From: Xiphophorus maculatus
Taxonomy: Eukaryota > Chordata > Actinopteri > Cyprinodontiformes > Poeciliidae
Reading direction: 5' to 3'
NCBI RefSeq assembly: GCF_002775205.1
Contig: NC_036450.1
Span: 6,306,454-6,370,453, forward strand
Length of the DNA: 64,000 bases
In this document: positions 1 through 10,052 of the stretch, piece by piece
How the letters are laid out: every line of letters starts with the position of its first letter
Position numbering within the stretch: the stretch's first letter is position 1
Position numbers and translations under genes: made by a program
Notes under the pieces: model-generated
The model's input: the letters and a program-made list of their open reading frames with translations, nothing else
Told to the model about the DNA's origin: nothing
Databases searched by the model: none

Positions 1-1370
1 ACAGGATTAAAAAGAACAGACAGTGAACACCAGCCTGTGGGCTCTCTAGTAAAAATCAGTGTGTCATCAGCATATGTGAACATTTCCAATAGCTACATAA
101 CAAAATCAGAAGGACAAACCCAACATTATGTCCATATATTGTGAAATTTATATCTATGTTCCTCTTTCCCTCTAACTATTGAACTACATATTGAACAAAA
201 TTCCCAAATTTGCCTGTAAGTCAAAGGTTCAATGCAACAATTAGAGATTATTAATCCACCAATAACCCTATTGAGCAGGAGTTTGATTTCTAAGTTACAT
301 TTATTTTAAAACATTTGCACTTACGGTATGTCAGGTCGTTCCAGGTATAGTATCTGCTGTACTTGTTGATCCAGAGAGTTTTGAGCCTGATCAAATGAAA
401 CCTGTTTGTGGTATTTAAACTTCCTGCAGGATGACATTTCAAAGGCTGTCCTCCCACACTCCTCCAGGTGTAGGAGGAGCTACAGGCATTTTATTGACTG
501 CCAACGAACCCATTTGGTTGTTTTGTTTGAAACACAAAATCAGTCGACGGTAAAACTAAATTATCTGATGCAACTAAAAACCATATCTGTAATTCTGACA
601 CCTACAAGCTGGAAAAGCAAACAAAAAAACTTTAATCTAAACTGATAACAGCCAAATTAACCCACAAGAACAGCGGAGGAGACGATGAAACCCCAGGAGA
701 GATGGAAATGAGCACCGAACCTGTGAGGCCTTCTGCTGATGCTGAGCGACTGCTGTTTGCTGAGCTGAGAGTCTCGCAGCTCACTGAACACAATTAGAGC
801 GCAGAAGCTGCTGGACGTTCAGTTTCCGTCAGATTAGCTGTGAAGAGAGACGAGGCGGACAGAAATTCAGCGACACAGTCAGAAAAACGGCTGAAGTCAC
901 ATGAGATGCCGAGGGGTGGCGGTGCAGAAGGAAGAACCACATCAACATGATAAATTCAACTCAACATAGGCATTAAGATAATAACTGGACAAATTTATTG
1001 CAAAATGTCTCAAAATTATGCATTCAAGCACAAATTTACACACATTTACCAATATATTTTAAAAAGAACATATTCTTATTGATCAAAAGCAAGCTGGTTT
1101 CTCATTGACGGGATTAAAAATCAACCAAGAACAATGTGGCACTCTTAGATGGTCCAACAAAGAGAAGTTAGGTAAGTCTTCTGGAGCCGTTTAGAAACTC
1201 AAGCATCACCAGATTATTAACGTGTCACCAGGATCTGGAACCAGAGCCCAACTATCACTGTTAGATGAAGGGAACTGGTTGGTATGAAGGGGAATACACC
1301 AAGCACCACCAAAAAAACAAAACAAAGACACCTTCAAACTAGACTGACAAGACAAATGACTTTTAGAGAG
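1..1370. other. A+T-rich intergenic stretch, no gene recognised
   Basis: No convincing coding region, RNA gene or named repeat was seen here. The ORF at 406-645 (79 codons) is low in complexity and matches nothing I recognise. The part at 660-950 is purine-rich and less A+T-rich but has no clear reading frame. Confidence 0.6.
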
Positions 1371-1374
1371 ACGT

Positions 1375-1480
1375 TTGGTAACAAAGTATGTTTAGAGAAC
1401 TCAAGATGGGGCTTTGAAAGCCAAGAACATCAACCCACCTGTTACGCCTGGTGGTGACTTTACCATGCTGTTTGACTACA
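1375..1480 (+). pseudogene. Possible Tc1-like transposase relic
   Basis: One frame reads KNINPPVTPGG followed by TMLF. This resembles the Tc1/mariner transposase stretch around the conserved KNxxPTVKHGGGSIMxWG motif, with H changed to P and later glycine and serine positions lost. No terminal repeats were found, so this is a short decayed fragment at best. It could be chance similarity. Confidence 0.35.
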
Positions 1481-1794
1481 CAAAGTTCATGAAATAATGA
1501 AGAACTACCTTCAAATTCTTCAAGTTATGCAAATACGCATCTAGGTAGTGAAGTCTGAAGACAGTTGGATGGTCCATCACCGACCTCTTTTTTGGAATGG
1601 CCTTTTCAATCTGCCACTTGTTTAGTGTTGCTAAAATGTAAGTTTATGGGTGAGCATCTTTCTTCGTTATCCCATCCATTTTGTTAAATTGTCCTTAGGA
1701 TTGATGTTAAAGAAAAAATAATTTTAAAAAAAAGGTTTTCCGCATTGCTGGCAGTAAGTTGGACTCATTTCCAGTAAGAGTTGTTCTTAATGTT

Positions 1795-2140
1795 GCCGTT
1801 TGTCACTGATTCTGTTCATAACCTCCATTGACAGAATTTCTAGGCGCACATCCTGCCCCAAGTAGAAGAGCTCAAGTATCTCAAGGTCTTGTTCACAAAT
1901 CAGTGAAAAATGAAACAGAAGATTGACACTGACTGTCGTGGTGTAAAGAGACCTGAGCTGAGCGGTTAGTCTACCTTCCTACCCTCAATGGTCAAGAGAT
2001 CTGGGTATTGACCAAAAGAACTGGACTGAGGATAGAAGTGGCCAAAGTGAGTTTCCTCTGCAGGGTGCCTGGGCTCTAAGGAAGAAGCTCAATCAGAGGA
2101 CACCATCCAGGCATTGAGCCTCGGAGGTCCCTGGGCTCAA
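1795..2140 (+). mobile_element. Decayed Rex3 (RTE clade) LINE fragment with an internal deletion
   Basis: The part at 1798-1850 matches the stretch of Rex3 that encodes the end of the RT core (the same segment lies on the minus strand near 7780-7830). It jumps directly to the segment encoding LPQVEELKYL (1852-1900, compare LPQVEEFKYLGILF in the copy near 7500-7560). About 300-400 bp of the element is therefore missing. The rest, to about 2140, follows the C-terminal Rex3 region with several stops. It is on the opposite strand to the younger Rex3 at 7004-8482. Confidence 0.75.
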
Positions 2141-2279
2141 TTTTTATCTAAGAACGGAGAGACGATGCTTCATCAATACTGAGGTTTGCTAAAGTCAGCG
2201 TTCCCAAACAGGTATTGCAACAATAAACAAGGCCTTTTAGTAGGATATTTGTCAGGGATTTCAGCGATTTAAGATGGTC

Positions 2280-2503
2280 TTAACTCTGCAAAGAATAGCG
2301 AGACGATGGTGGCTCAGGAGGTAGGAGCTCGTCCTGTAACCAGTTGGCTGCTTCATCTGTCTCAGTTGTTGTGTCGTTAGACATTACTCGGTTTGCCTGT
2401 TCCAGGACAGCAGTGGCTACAACGTAGCTCACTACCATCAGTGTGTGAAAGTATTTACACATGGGGGAATGATTGAATTAAGTGTGAAGTGTGTGGGGTT
2501 CTC
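2280..2503 (-). other. Unassigned minus-strand ORF or possible exon
   Basis: A 60-codon ORF (2280-2462) has an acidic, non-repetitive C-terminal half (TDEAANWLQDELLPPEPP). An acceptor-like pyrimidine tract followed by cag lies just upstream on the minus strand, at about 2504-2515. It could be a last exon of a host gene, but the frame that matches the phase of the exon at 10053-10152 meets a stop after about 20 codons. I do not recognise the protein. Confidence 0.2.
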
Positions 2504-2654
2504 TGCAAAAGATACAACTAAAGGCCATTTACCAAAAGGGGTTTACTAAGGGCAGAAACATATTATTGGCTAAAAAAATTACTTAAACTAGATGCAACTA
2601 ACTAAGACACTGCAGAACATGAAGAATGAAATTCTGTTTTCCTTGGAAAGAGAT

Positions 2655-3215
2655 AATCTAAGGGTATTTTCACACCTGACAGTCCAGTAGACCTGGTTTG
2701 ATTGGAGACCAAAATTGTAACATTTGTCACATTTTTAGCTGATGTGGTTTGCTTTCACACAGTACTGAGTCAAACGGACCAAGCCTTTGAAAGATCTGTT
2801 CCCCTGCTCAATGCAAAAAGAACCACTGAAGAAAACAACACAAAAACCAGTGAGGAAAATACTGAGCGCAACTTTCTTCTTCACAAAATGTAAAAAAAAA
2901 TAAAAAAAATTCTCTTTTGTCACTGGTAAAAGACTACTCATTTGTTTTTGGTTGTATTTACCCAGAATGCCCTAGGCCACAGTCTGCTTCCTGACAGTCT
3001 GTCTCCGGTGCATTCAAACAGAACCAGAGTTCAGTTCAACCACACCCAGATTTAGGATTTTTGGTAGACCAGAGCTGACGTTTTTGGTCTGCATCGTAGG
3101 CCAATGATAGAGTCACACACCTACACACAAACCAGACTTTGGATGCAAATGAACTGGAGTTTGTTTAAAGTGAACTAAACAGGTCAGATGTGAATGCAGT
3201 CTATGTGTTACCCGC
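2655..3215. repeat. MITE-like repeat
   Basis: The left end (near TTTTCACACCTGAC) and the inverted right end (near ATTCACATCTGACC) form an imperfect terminal inverted repeat. The core near 2740-2890 is related to the repeat in the TRIM 5' flanks at about 17580-17750, 32060-32280 and 51400-51610, and to a fragment near 9905-10010. No transposase is present. The short ORFs across it on both strands are not genes. Confidence 0.5.
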
Positions 3216-3689
3216 ATATCTCAGTCAAAGAGACTGGAGTGGTTGGTTAACCCAGTTTGTCCTGAAGAACGATTGATGACTCAGTCATGTGATTTCCTGT
3301 CAGAAGAGATGGCATTTATTGTAAACCTGCTCTCTATGCTGCAGATAATTACAGTTGTATTAACCTGCGAGTCCCTCTCTGACTCACAGGGTTCTTAAAT
3401 ATTTCCTTAAGCATGTTAATTTGAAGGTTTGTCAGAGAAATGACACCAAGATTATAGACAGATTAAAATCCTATTTTCAAGTTTCTCATGCATTCAATGA
3501 AAGAAATGGAAACAGATGGTGACAAGTTGCTGGTTATAGAGAGCCTTATGATCAGACACAATCTGATGTTTTTGCAAAAAGAATAAACAAAAAAAACCTG
3601 CACAACATTTGTCAGTGTAGAATGCATCATTTTTACATTTATGATGCACTATCATTTACTGCTTTTTTGTTGCTATGTACCTGTAGGGT

Positions 3690-4432
3690 TAATCACTTGC
3701 GGATTTTAGCAAAGGTGAAATCTTATTTTTGTTTTGAAGATTTTGAAGAAATTATCCATGCCTTCATTACATCTTGATTGGATTATTGTAATTCTTTACA
3801 TAAAGGCCTGGATAAATCCCTGATACAGCGTCTTCAAGTGACCCAGAAAGCAGCAGGTCGGCTTCGTCCAGACACCCAGAAGCGTGACCATGTAAGGCCC
3901 GTATTGACCTCCTTACACTGGCTGCCTGGTTCATATCGAATAGATTATAAGACTCTAACAACTTTTAAAGTTTTAAATGGGTTAGCCCCTCCTTACCTTC
4001 AGGATCTTTTGAAAAGTCATTCAGTGTCCAGAACTTTAAGATCCAATAATCAGCTGCCACTGAATGTTCCTCGAACTCGACTTAAGAGAAAAGGAGATCA
4101 GGCTTTCTCGATGGCTGCTCCTACTCTATGGAATAATCTACCTTTCCAGATTAGATCTGCCCACAGCCTGGATCGCTTTAAATAGCTTCTTAAAACTCAT
4201 TTTTATTCTTTGGCATTTAGGCCTTCTGGTGTGATGGTTTTATCCCTTCACTTATTATTACTCTTATTATTTCAACATTTTACATATATTATTCTCGTAT
4301 TATTTTTTCTTTCTTTTGATCAACTTATTTTATTATCATTTTTTTTACAGCACTTTGGTGCAGTTTTAATACTGTTTTTAAAGTGCTATGTAAGTAAAGT
4401 TCACACTGACATTGACTTAAGAGATAATATCT
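3690..4432 (+). mobile_element. CR1/L2-group LINE, 5'-truncated 3' end
   Basis: The ORF at 3778-4185 (135 codons) encodes the region after the RT domain: YCNSL, then TQKAAGRL, LHWLP, LNGLAPPYL and AFSMAAPTLWNNLP. This is typical of the C-terminus of CR1/L2-group LINEs in fish. A stop just before the ORF interrupts the same frame upstream, to about 3690. The 3' end carries the usual GCACTTTGGTGC-type segment and a tail near 4380-4430. It lies directly upstream of the TRIM A promoter region. It is a dead fragment. Confidence 0.85.
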
Positions 4433-4757
4433 AACATGTCCTACAGCTTTGTGCATTAAAATATTATTTTGTTCAAACTTCAGCCTTTGTAGACCTCCTC
4501 ACTATAAATAAATATAATGCAACTTGATCTACACACACAAAAATCAAATTTATCACACAGTCTAGTGAAGGTTGTTCATCTAGTCATTAATAAATAACCT
4601 CTGTTTAATAACTACAATAAATAAACTGATTTAAAACCCAATGGATATTAAGTTTTATTTTGTAATACTAAAGAGGTTTTTGGTGATGGTATCTGTGATT
4701 AACCTCATGGTCTTTAAAGCTTTGGGTGTAACAAACATCAGCTGTGGGTAAAACCTG

Positions 4758-4831
4758 ATTGGCTGCAGCTTCTCTGCACTGAAACATGAGTTATAAATCA
4801 GGTCAAACCAGTTTCTGTTATCAAAGTGAAA
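4758..4831 (+). promoter_or_regulatory. Core promoter of TRIM A (CCAAT, TATA, ISRE-like)
   Basis: An inverted CCAAT box (ATTGG, 4758-4762) is followed by TATAAAT at 4792-4798. Then come AGTTTCTGTTAT (4810-4821), one or two bases from the ISRE core, and AAGTGAAA (4824-4831), which fits the IRF element AANNGAAA. The ATG is 31 bp further on. The same order is kept in copies B, C and E, but only A has a full TATA box. Confidence 0.55.
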
Positions 4832-4861
4832 CGCAGACAGTCACTCTGACTGAAAACAGAA

Positions 4862-6580
4862 ATGGAGCAGAGTCAGTTCGACCGAGAGACTTTCTCCTGC
4901 TCAATCTGTCTGGATCTACTGACGGATCCGGTGGCTACTCCCTGTGGACACAGCTACTGTATGAACTGTATTAAAGATCACTGGGATGAAGAGGATCAGA
5001 AAAGAATCCACAGCTGCCCTGAGTGCAGAGAGACCTTCATACCAAGGCCTGTTTTGAAGAAGAACGCAATTCTAACAGTTTTAGTGGAGCAGCTGAAGAA
5101 GACTGGACTCCAAGCTGCTCCTGCTGACCACTGCTATGCTGGACCTGAAGATGTGGCCTGTGATTTCTGCACTGGAAGAAAACTGAAAGCCATCAAGTCC
5201 TGTTTAGTCTGTCTGACCTCTTTCTGTGAGAAACACCTTCAGCCTCATTATGATTCAGCTGCATTCAAGAAACACAAGTTGGTGGAGCCGTCCAAGAACC
5301 TCCAGGAGAACATCTGCTCTAAGCATGATAAGTTGTTGGAGGTCTTCTGCCGCACTGATCAGAAGTGTATTTGTTATCTCTGCAATATGAATGAACATAA
5401 AGGCCATGAAACAGTGTCAGCTGCAGCAGAAAGGACTGAGAGGCAGAGAGAGCTGGAGGAGAGACAAGGAAACATCCAGCAGAGAATCCAGGACCAGGAG
5501 AAAGATGTGAAGCTGCTTCAACAGGAGGTGGAGGCCATCAATCGCTCTGCTGATAAAACAGTGGAGGACAGTGAGAAGATCTTCACCCAGCTGATCTGTC
5601 TCCTCCAGAAAAGAAGCTCTGAGGTGAAGCAGCAGATCAGATCCCAGCAGGAAACTGAAGTGAGTCGAGTCAAAGATGTTCAGGAGAAGCTGGAGCAGGA
5701 GATCACTGAGCTGAAGAGGAAAGACGCTGAGCTGGAGCAGTTCTTACACACAGAGGATCACAACCAGTTTCTCCTCAACTACCCCTCACTGCCAGCACTC
5801 AGTGAGTCTACACACTCATCCAGCATCAACATCCGTCCTCTGAGACACTTTGAGGATGTGACAGCAGCTGTGTCAGAGCTCAGAGACAAACTACAGGACG
5901 TCCTGAGAGACTCATGGACAAACATCTCACTGATGGTCACTGAGGTGGATGTTCTACTGTCAGAACCAGACCCAGAACCAAAGAGCAGAGCTGGATTCTT
6001 AAGATATTCATGTGAAATCACTCTGGATCCAAACACAGCAAATACACGATTGGGACTATCAGAGGGGAACAGGAAGGTGACAAGGATGAATAGAGATCAG
6101 TCTTATTCTAGTCACCCAGACAGATTCACTGATTATTCTCAGGTTCTGAGTAGAGAGAGTCTGACTGGACGTTGTTACTGGGAGGTGGAGTGGAGAGGGG
6201 GAGTTTCTGTAGCAGTCGCATACAAGAGTATCAGCAGAGTAGGATCGGGTAATGAATGTGCTTTTGGAAATAATGATAAATCTTGGGTATTATATTGTTC
6301 TCAAATAAATAGTAATTTTTTGCACAACAACATCTGGACTTCCATCTCAGGTCCAGTTTCCTCCAGAGTCGGAGTGTACCTGGATCACAGAGCAGGTATT
6401 CTGTCCTTCTACAGCGTCTCTGAAACCTTGACTCTCCTCCACAGAGTCCAGACCAGATTCACTGAACCGCTACTGGCTGGAGTTTGGATTAATAAGTCTG
6501 GAATTGGGACTTGTGCAACTGGATCCTTTGTAGAGTTCTGTAAACCCAGACAGATTTCCTCTTTCCTCTCAGATTGTTGA
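4862..6580 (+). CDS. TRIM A: trim16-like/trim25-like E3 ubiquitin ligase, single exon
   Basis: 572 residues. The RING finger is C3HC4 (C13, C16, C28, H30, C33, C36, C52, C55). B-box 1 starts at C100/C103. B-box 2 has C152, H155, C163, D166, C171, C174, H179 and H182. A long coiled coil covers about 190-295 and a PRY/SPRY (B30.2) domain about 380-565, with LDPNTA, YWEVEW and LDHRAGILSFYSV. Such proteins are cytosolic ubiquitin ligases. Several fish relatives act in antiviral signalling, and the SPRY domain is the likely target-binding part. The start is fixed by alignment with the four paralogues. The usual TAG stop has become CAG at 6551-6553, adding nine residues ending in SFLSDC. The SPRY also has FLHNN where most copies have FWHNN. 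The polyadenylation signal is at 6958-6963. The lack of introns suggests a retroposed ancestor. The exact TRIM subfamily name is uncertain. Confidence 0.95.
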   Translation: MEQSQFDRETFSCSICLDLLTDPVATPCGHSYCMNCIKDHWDEEDQKRIHSCPECRETFIPRPVLKKNAILTVLVEQLKKTGLQAAPADHCYAGPEDVACDFCTGRKLKAIKSCLVCLTSFCEKHLQPHYDSAAFKKHKLVEPSKNLQENICSKHDKLLEVFCRTDQKCICYLCNMNEHKGHETVSAAAERTERQRELEERQGNIQQRIQDQEKDVKLLQQEVEAINRSADKTVEDSEKIFTQLICLLQKRSSEVKQQIRSQQETEVSRVKDVQEKLEQEITELKRKDAELEQFLHTEDHNQFLLNYPSLPALSESTHSSSINIRPLRHFEDVTAAVSELRDKLQDVLRDSWTNISLMVTEVDVLLSEPDPEPKSRAGFLRYSCEITLDPNTANTRLGLSEGNRKVTRMNRDQSYSSHPDRFTDYSQVLSRESLTGRCYWEVEWRGGVSVAVAYKSISRVGSGNECAFGNNDKSWVLYCSQINSNFLHNNIWTSISGPVSSRVGVYLDHRAGILSFYSVSETLTLLHRVQTRFTEPLLAGVWINKSGIGTCATGSFVEFCKPRQISSFLSDC

Positions 6581-7003
6581 TCAGGGTTCATGGTTCTGAT
6601 GTCTCTGCTCTGCTGTTCTGATCTTCTTTATTTTTCCGGTTTAGTTCTTTGTGTTACAGGAGCCATAAAGGAAATCACTGCTGATGATTTATTTCATTCT
6701 TATGACAGAAATATTTCATGAAAATCAAAACTTCTCTGGACTCTAATGGCTTCCCATAAATGTTTTTATCCTTGTATTTCGATGTTTTATTTGTTGTTAA
6801 ATCAGTTGAGATCAAAGTGATCTGAACTTGCTTCTGTTTTCTATATTGTGATCCAAAAAACCTGAAACATCAAATCGTCACTGATGCTGTTTTCTTCTCA
6901 TATTTGTAGATGTAGATCAGAAAAAATGTCTGTAGTTCTGTCTCTTTGGACGTCTTCAATAAAGAAACTTGATTACAGAGAAATGTTGAAAGTTTTCTAA
7001 TCA
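6581..7003 (+). other. 3' UTR of TRIM A with polyadenylation signal
   Basis: This sequence is conserved in the same place after all five complete TRIM genes. AATAAA lies at 6958-6963 here, and at 23793, 35551, 43674 and 55412 in B, C, D and E. The last eight bases (6996-7003, TCTAATCA) are the left target-site duplication of the Rex3 that follows. Confidence 0.75.
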
Positions 7004-8482
7004 TCCATCCATCCATTTTCTTCTGCTTATCCGGGGTCGGGTCGCGGGGGTAGCAGCTTCAGAAAGGAGGCCCAGACTTCCCTCTCCCCAGCCACTTGTT
7101 CCAGCTCCTCTAGGGGGAATCCCGAGGCGTTCCCAGGCCAGCCAAGGGACATAGTCCCTCCAGCGTTTCCTGGATCTTCCCTGGGGCCTCCTCCTGGTGG
7201 GACGTGCCCGGAGCACCTCACCAGGGAGGCGTCCAGGAGGAATCCTGAGCAGATGCCCGAGCCACCTCAACTGGCTCCTCTTGATGTGAAGGAGCAGCAG
7301 CTCTACTCTGAGTCCCTCCTGGATGACTGAGCTTCTCACCCTACCATAGATGAGGGTGGGAACGTAGATCGACTGGTAAATCGAGAGAATTGCTTTTTGG
7401 CTCAGCTCTCTCTTCACCACGACGGACCGGTACAGCCCCCGCTTCACGGCAGACGCTGCGCCAATCCGCCTGTCGATCTCCCGCTCCCTTCTTCACTCAT
7501 TTGTGAACAAGATCCCGAGATACTTGAACTCCTCCACTTGGGGCAGGACACCCTCCCCGACCCGGAGAAGGAACTCTACCCATTTCCTGCTCAAGACCAT
7601 GGCCTCGGATTTGGAGGCACTGATCCTCATCCCGGCCGCTTCGCACACGGCTGCGAACCGCTCTAGCGAGAGCTGCAGATCACGAACTGATGAAACCAAT
7701 AGGACCGCATCATCTGAAAAAAGCAGAGATGAGATCCTAAGGCCACCAAATCAGATCCCCTGAACACCTTGGCTGCACCTAGAAATTCTATCCATGAAAG
7801 TAATGAACAGAATCGGTGACAAAGGGCAGCCCTGGCGGAGTCCAACTCTCACCGGAAAGGAGCCCGACTTACTGCCGGCAATGCAGACCAGACTCTGACA
7901 CCGGTCATACAGGGACCTGACAGCCCATATCAAGGGGCCCGGTACCCCATACTCCCAGAGGACCCCCCACAGAGCTCTCTGAGGGACACGGTTGAAAGCC
8001 TTTTCCAAGTCCACAAACCACATGTAGACCGGTTGGGCAACTACCATGCACCCTCCAGGACCTTGCCGAGGGTGTACAGCTGGTCCAGTGTTCCACGACC
8101 AGGACGAAAACCACACTAGTCTTCCTGAATCAGAGGTTCAAGTATCCAACGGACCCTCCTCTCCAGGACCCCTGAATAGACCTTGCCAGGGAGGCTTAAG
8201 ACTGTGACTCCCCTATAATTGGAGCACACCCTCCGGTCCCCCTTTTTGAACAGGGGGACCACCACCCCAGTCTGCCAATCCAGGGCAGCTGCCCCCGATG
8301 TCCATGCGATATTGCAGAGTCGCGTCAGCCAACATAACCCTACAACATCCAGAGCCTTGGGGAACTCCGGGCGGATCTCATCCACCCTAGGGGTCCTGCT
8401 ACTGAGGAGCTTTATAACCACCTAGGCGACCTCATCCCCAGAGATTGGAGAACCCAACCCAGAGTTCCCTGTACTCTGTGTC
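7004..8482 (-). mobile_element. Rex3 (RTE clade) LINE, 5'-truncated
   Basis: Minus-strand fragments in several frames give the Rex3 RT and C-terminal order: FKKGDRRVCSNYRGVTVLS (about 8220), FVDLEKAFNRVP, GLRQGCPLSP, LPQVEEFKYLGILF and LRWLGHLLRIPPGRLPGEV (about 7200). The 3' end is the typical GATG-type tail, seen as atccatccatcc at 7005-7016. The copy is flanked by an 8-bp direct repeat TCTAATCA (6996-7003 and 8483-8490). Copies B to E have the uninterrupted sequence at this place, so the insertion came after the array unit formed. It carries several frameshifts and is not active. Confidence 0.92.
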
Positions 8483-8490
8483 TCTAATCA

Positions 8491-9225
8491 CTATTGTGAT
8501 AAATTGTATGTTTGGTCGTCTATTGAGCAGAAACTTTTCCTCCAGAGTGTCTTATTTGCTGCTGGAAAAGATCAGATGTTTGGTTTCGTCTTCATTCATC
8601 AACAACACTCAGGATCCACCACCACAGAAAGATCCTGGTAGCAGTAATGAAAAGGAGGTTAAAGCTCCTCCACTGTCAACATTTGGAAAACTTTAAACCT
8701 GTGAGAAAGGTTGGAGACGTGTCATAAAACCAGTGGCGATAAAAGTGGGTATGCACTGTACGCATAATGGCGCTGCACTAGAGGGGGCGCAAAAACCATG
8801 TGGGAAATTTTTCTAGTCGGCATTTTCTGTATTTAACAGCTGGATGCATGAAATGATCAGTAATAGAGGAACAGCATTGATTCTGCGCCCCCCGCCCTTT
8901 GACCCCACCGCCTCTCCCCATACATATACAGGTAGTTTGGGCAGGCAGCCCTTTGAGAAAACGCTGAAGCGTGTTTTATGTTTTTATTTTAAATTTGAAT
9001 GGTAGTAATGCACTCGACAACAGGGAGCTAAAGATGGGCGGCAGAAAACAAACTCCAGAACAGAATAAAGAGGAGGAGGGATAAAGATGATGGAAGGATG
9101 AAGAAAAGCTTTTCAAAGTGGTTGAAAGACAATAGGTGAGTAAAGTCAGTGCATCAACAGTAGGGCTGTAAATATTCAGGTTAGCTTAAACTAGCCTAAA
9201 ATGGCAGGTGGCTGTTGTCTTGTTA
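8491..9225 (+). repeat. Conserved post-TRIM block, copy A
   Basis: This block follows the 3' UTR in all units: B 23836-24219, C 35596-36413, D 43713-44163 and E 55455-56211. It has an ORF with FINNT, DPPPQKDPGSS and APPLSTFGKL, ending in VGDVS in the complete copies. Here a 4-bp deletion near 8690 ends the ORF at 8696. Further on are a segment with a CACTAGAGGGGGCGC core and a short 17-bp repeat region (about two units near 9075-9110). The function is unknown. It may be an exon remnant that travels with the TRIM unit. Confidence 0.6.
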
Positions 9226-9473
9226 GGGTTGCCATCCGTCCCATAAACTACAGAATCGTCTCGTATTTGACTGTTAATAGTTGCGTCCCGTATTGAACCG
9301 AAACCAATTTGTTCTGTATTTCTATACATGTCTGATAGACACACCACCTGTCACACAGATCTCAACAATAATGACCAAAACATAACACAGGAAATAGTAA
9401 GGTCAGCTAAATTGTTGTGGCGGGAGCTAAATAGGACCCCGGACGGTGTTGTCATGGTTACCTAGAGACGTTT
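9226..9473. other. Non-genic spacer with repeat-like sequence
   Basis: The stretch beginning with GTTGCCATCCGTCCCATA looks like a dispersed fish repeat. No reading frame of interest is seen. It separates the post-TRIM block of A from the TRIM fragment that follows. Confidence 0.4.
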
Positions 9474-9698
9474 TGTTCTCAAATCGATAGCACATTTGGC
9501 CACAACAACATCTGGACCTCCATCTCAGGTCCAGTTTCCTCCAGAGTCGGAGTGTACCTGGATCACAGAGCAGGTATTCTGTCCTTCTACAGCGTCTCTG
9601 AAACCATGACTCTCCTCCACAGAGTCCAGACCAGATTCACTGAACCGCTACTGGCTGGAGTTTGGCTTGGAGAATCTGCTGAGTTCTGTAAACTTTAA
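9474..9698 (+). pseudogene. C-terminal PRY/SPRY fragment of a sixth TRIM gene
   Basis: A 75-codon open stretch runs from the SPRY motif CSQIDSTFGHNNIWTSISG through GVYLDHRAGILSFYSV to SAEFCKL and a TAA at 9696-9698. It is closest to the same part of TRIM A (SQINSN, NNIWTSISG). RING, B-boxes, coiled coil and PRY are absent. The sequence after the stop, including ACAATAAAATAAATCC near 9730-9750, differs from the common 3' UTR. The source was therefore a distinct TRIM copy, or an end joined to another sequence. It has no start codon and is unlikely to be translated. Confidence 0.85.
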
Positions 9699-10052
9699 CT
9701 GTGAGATTCTCACTGCAAGCTGGTCTGACAATAAAATAAATCCTTGAATTCTTGAATTTTTGTTGTGTGTGTTTGACTCGGAATATAGGCGATCGTGTTT
9801 TTTTGTTTCAGATTTCTCTTGTTTAGTTTTTTGTTGTTTCTTTTAACAAAATTTATGAGAGAAATCCTTTGTGATGGGGCCTCATTTAAAGTTATTAAAC
9901 TTTGGTTGTTTTCAAACCTGATAGTCCAGTGGACTTGGATTGATTACGAACCAAAATTGTACCATTTGTTACAGTGTCAGTTGCAGGTGTTCACTTTCAC
10001 ATTACAATAGTTTATGTTTTTTATTTTATAAAGAAATAATATTATTGCTCAC
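9699..10052. other. Spacer with polyadenylation-like signal and MITE fragment
   Basis: AATAAA-type signals occur at about 9732-9745. The part at 9905-10010 is related to the MITE at 2655-3215. No gene was seen. Confidence 0.45.

Noticed and set aside
2280-2503. Last exon of the minus-strand gene at 10053-11569
   Set aside because: The phase-compatible frame stops after about 20 codons and the distance would place TRIM A in the intron; not supported enough to join.
5779-6036. Minus-strand ORFs of 84-88 codons inside each TRIM gene (5779, 22641, 34395, 42528, 54261)
   Set aside because: They are antisense shadows of the conserved coiled-coil to PRY coding sequence and have no independent signals.
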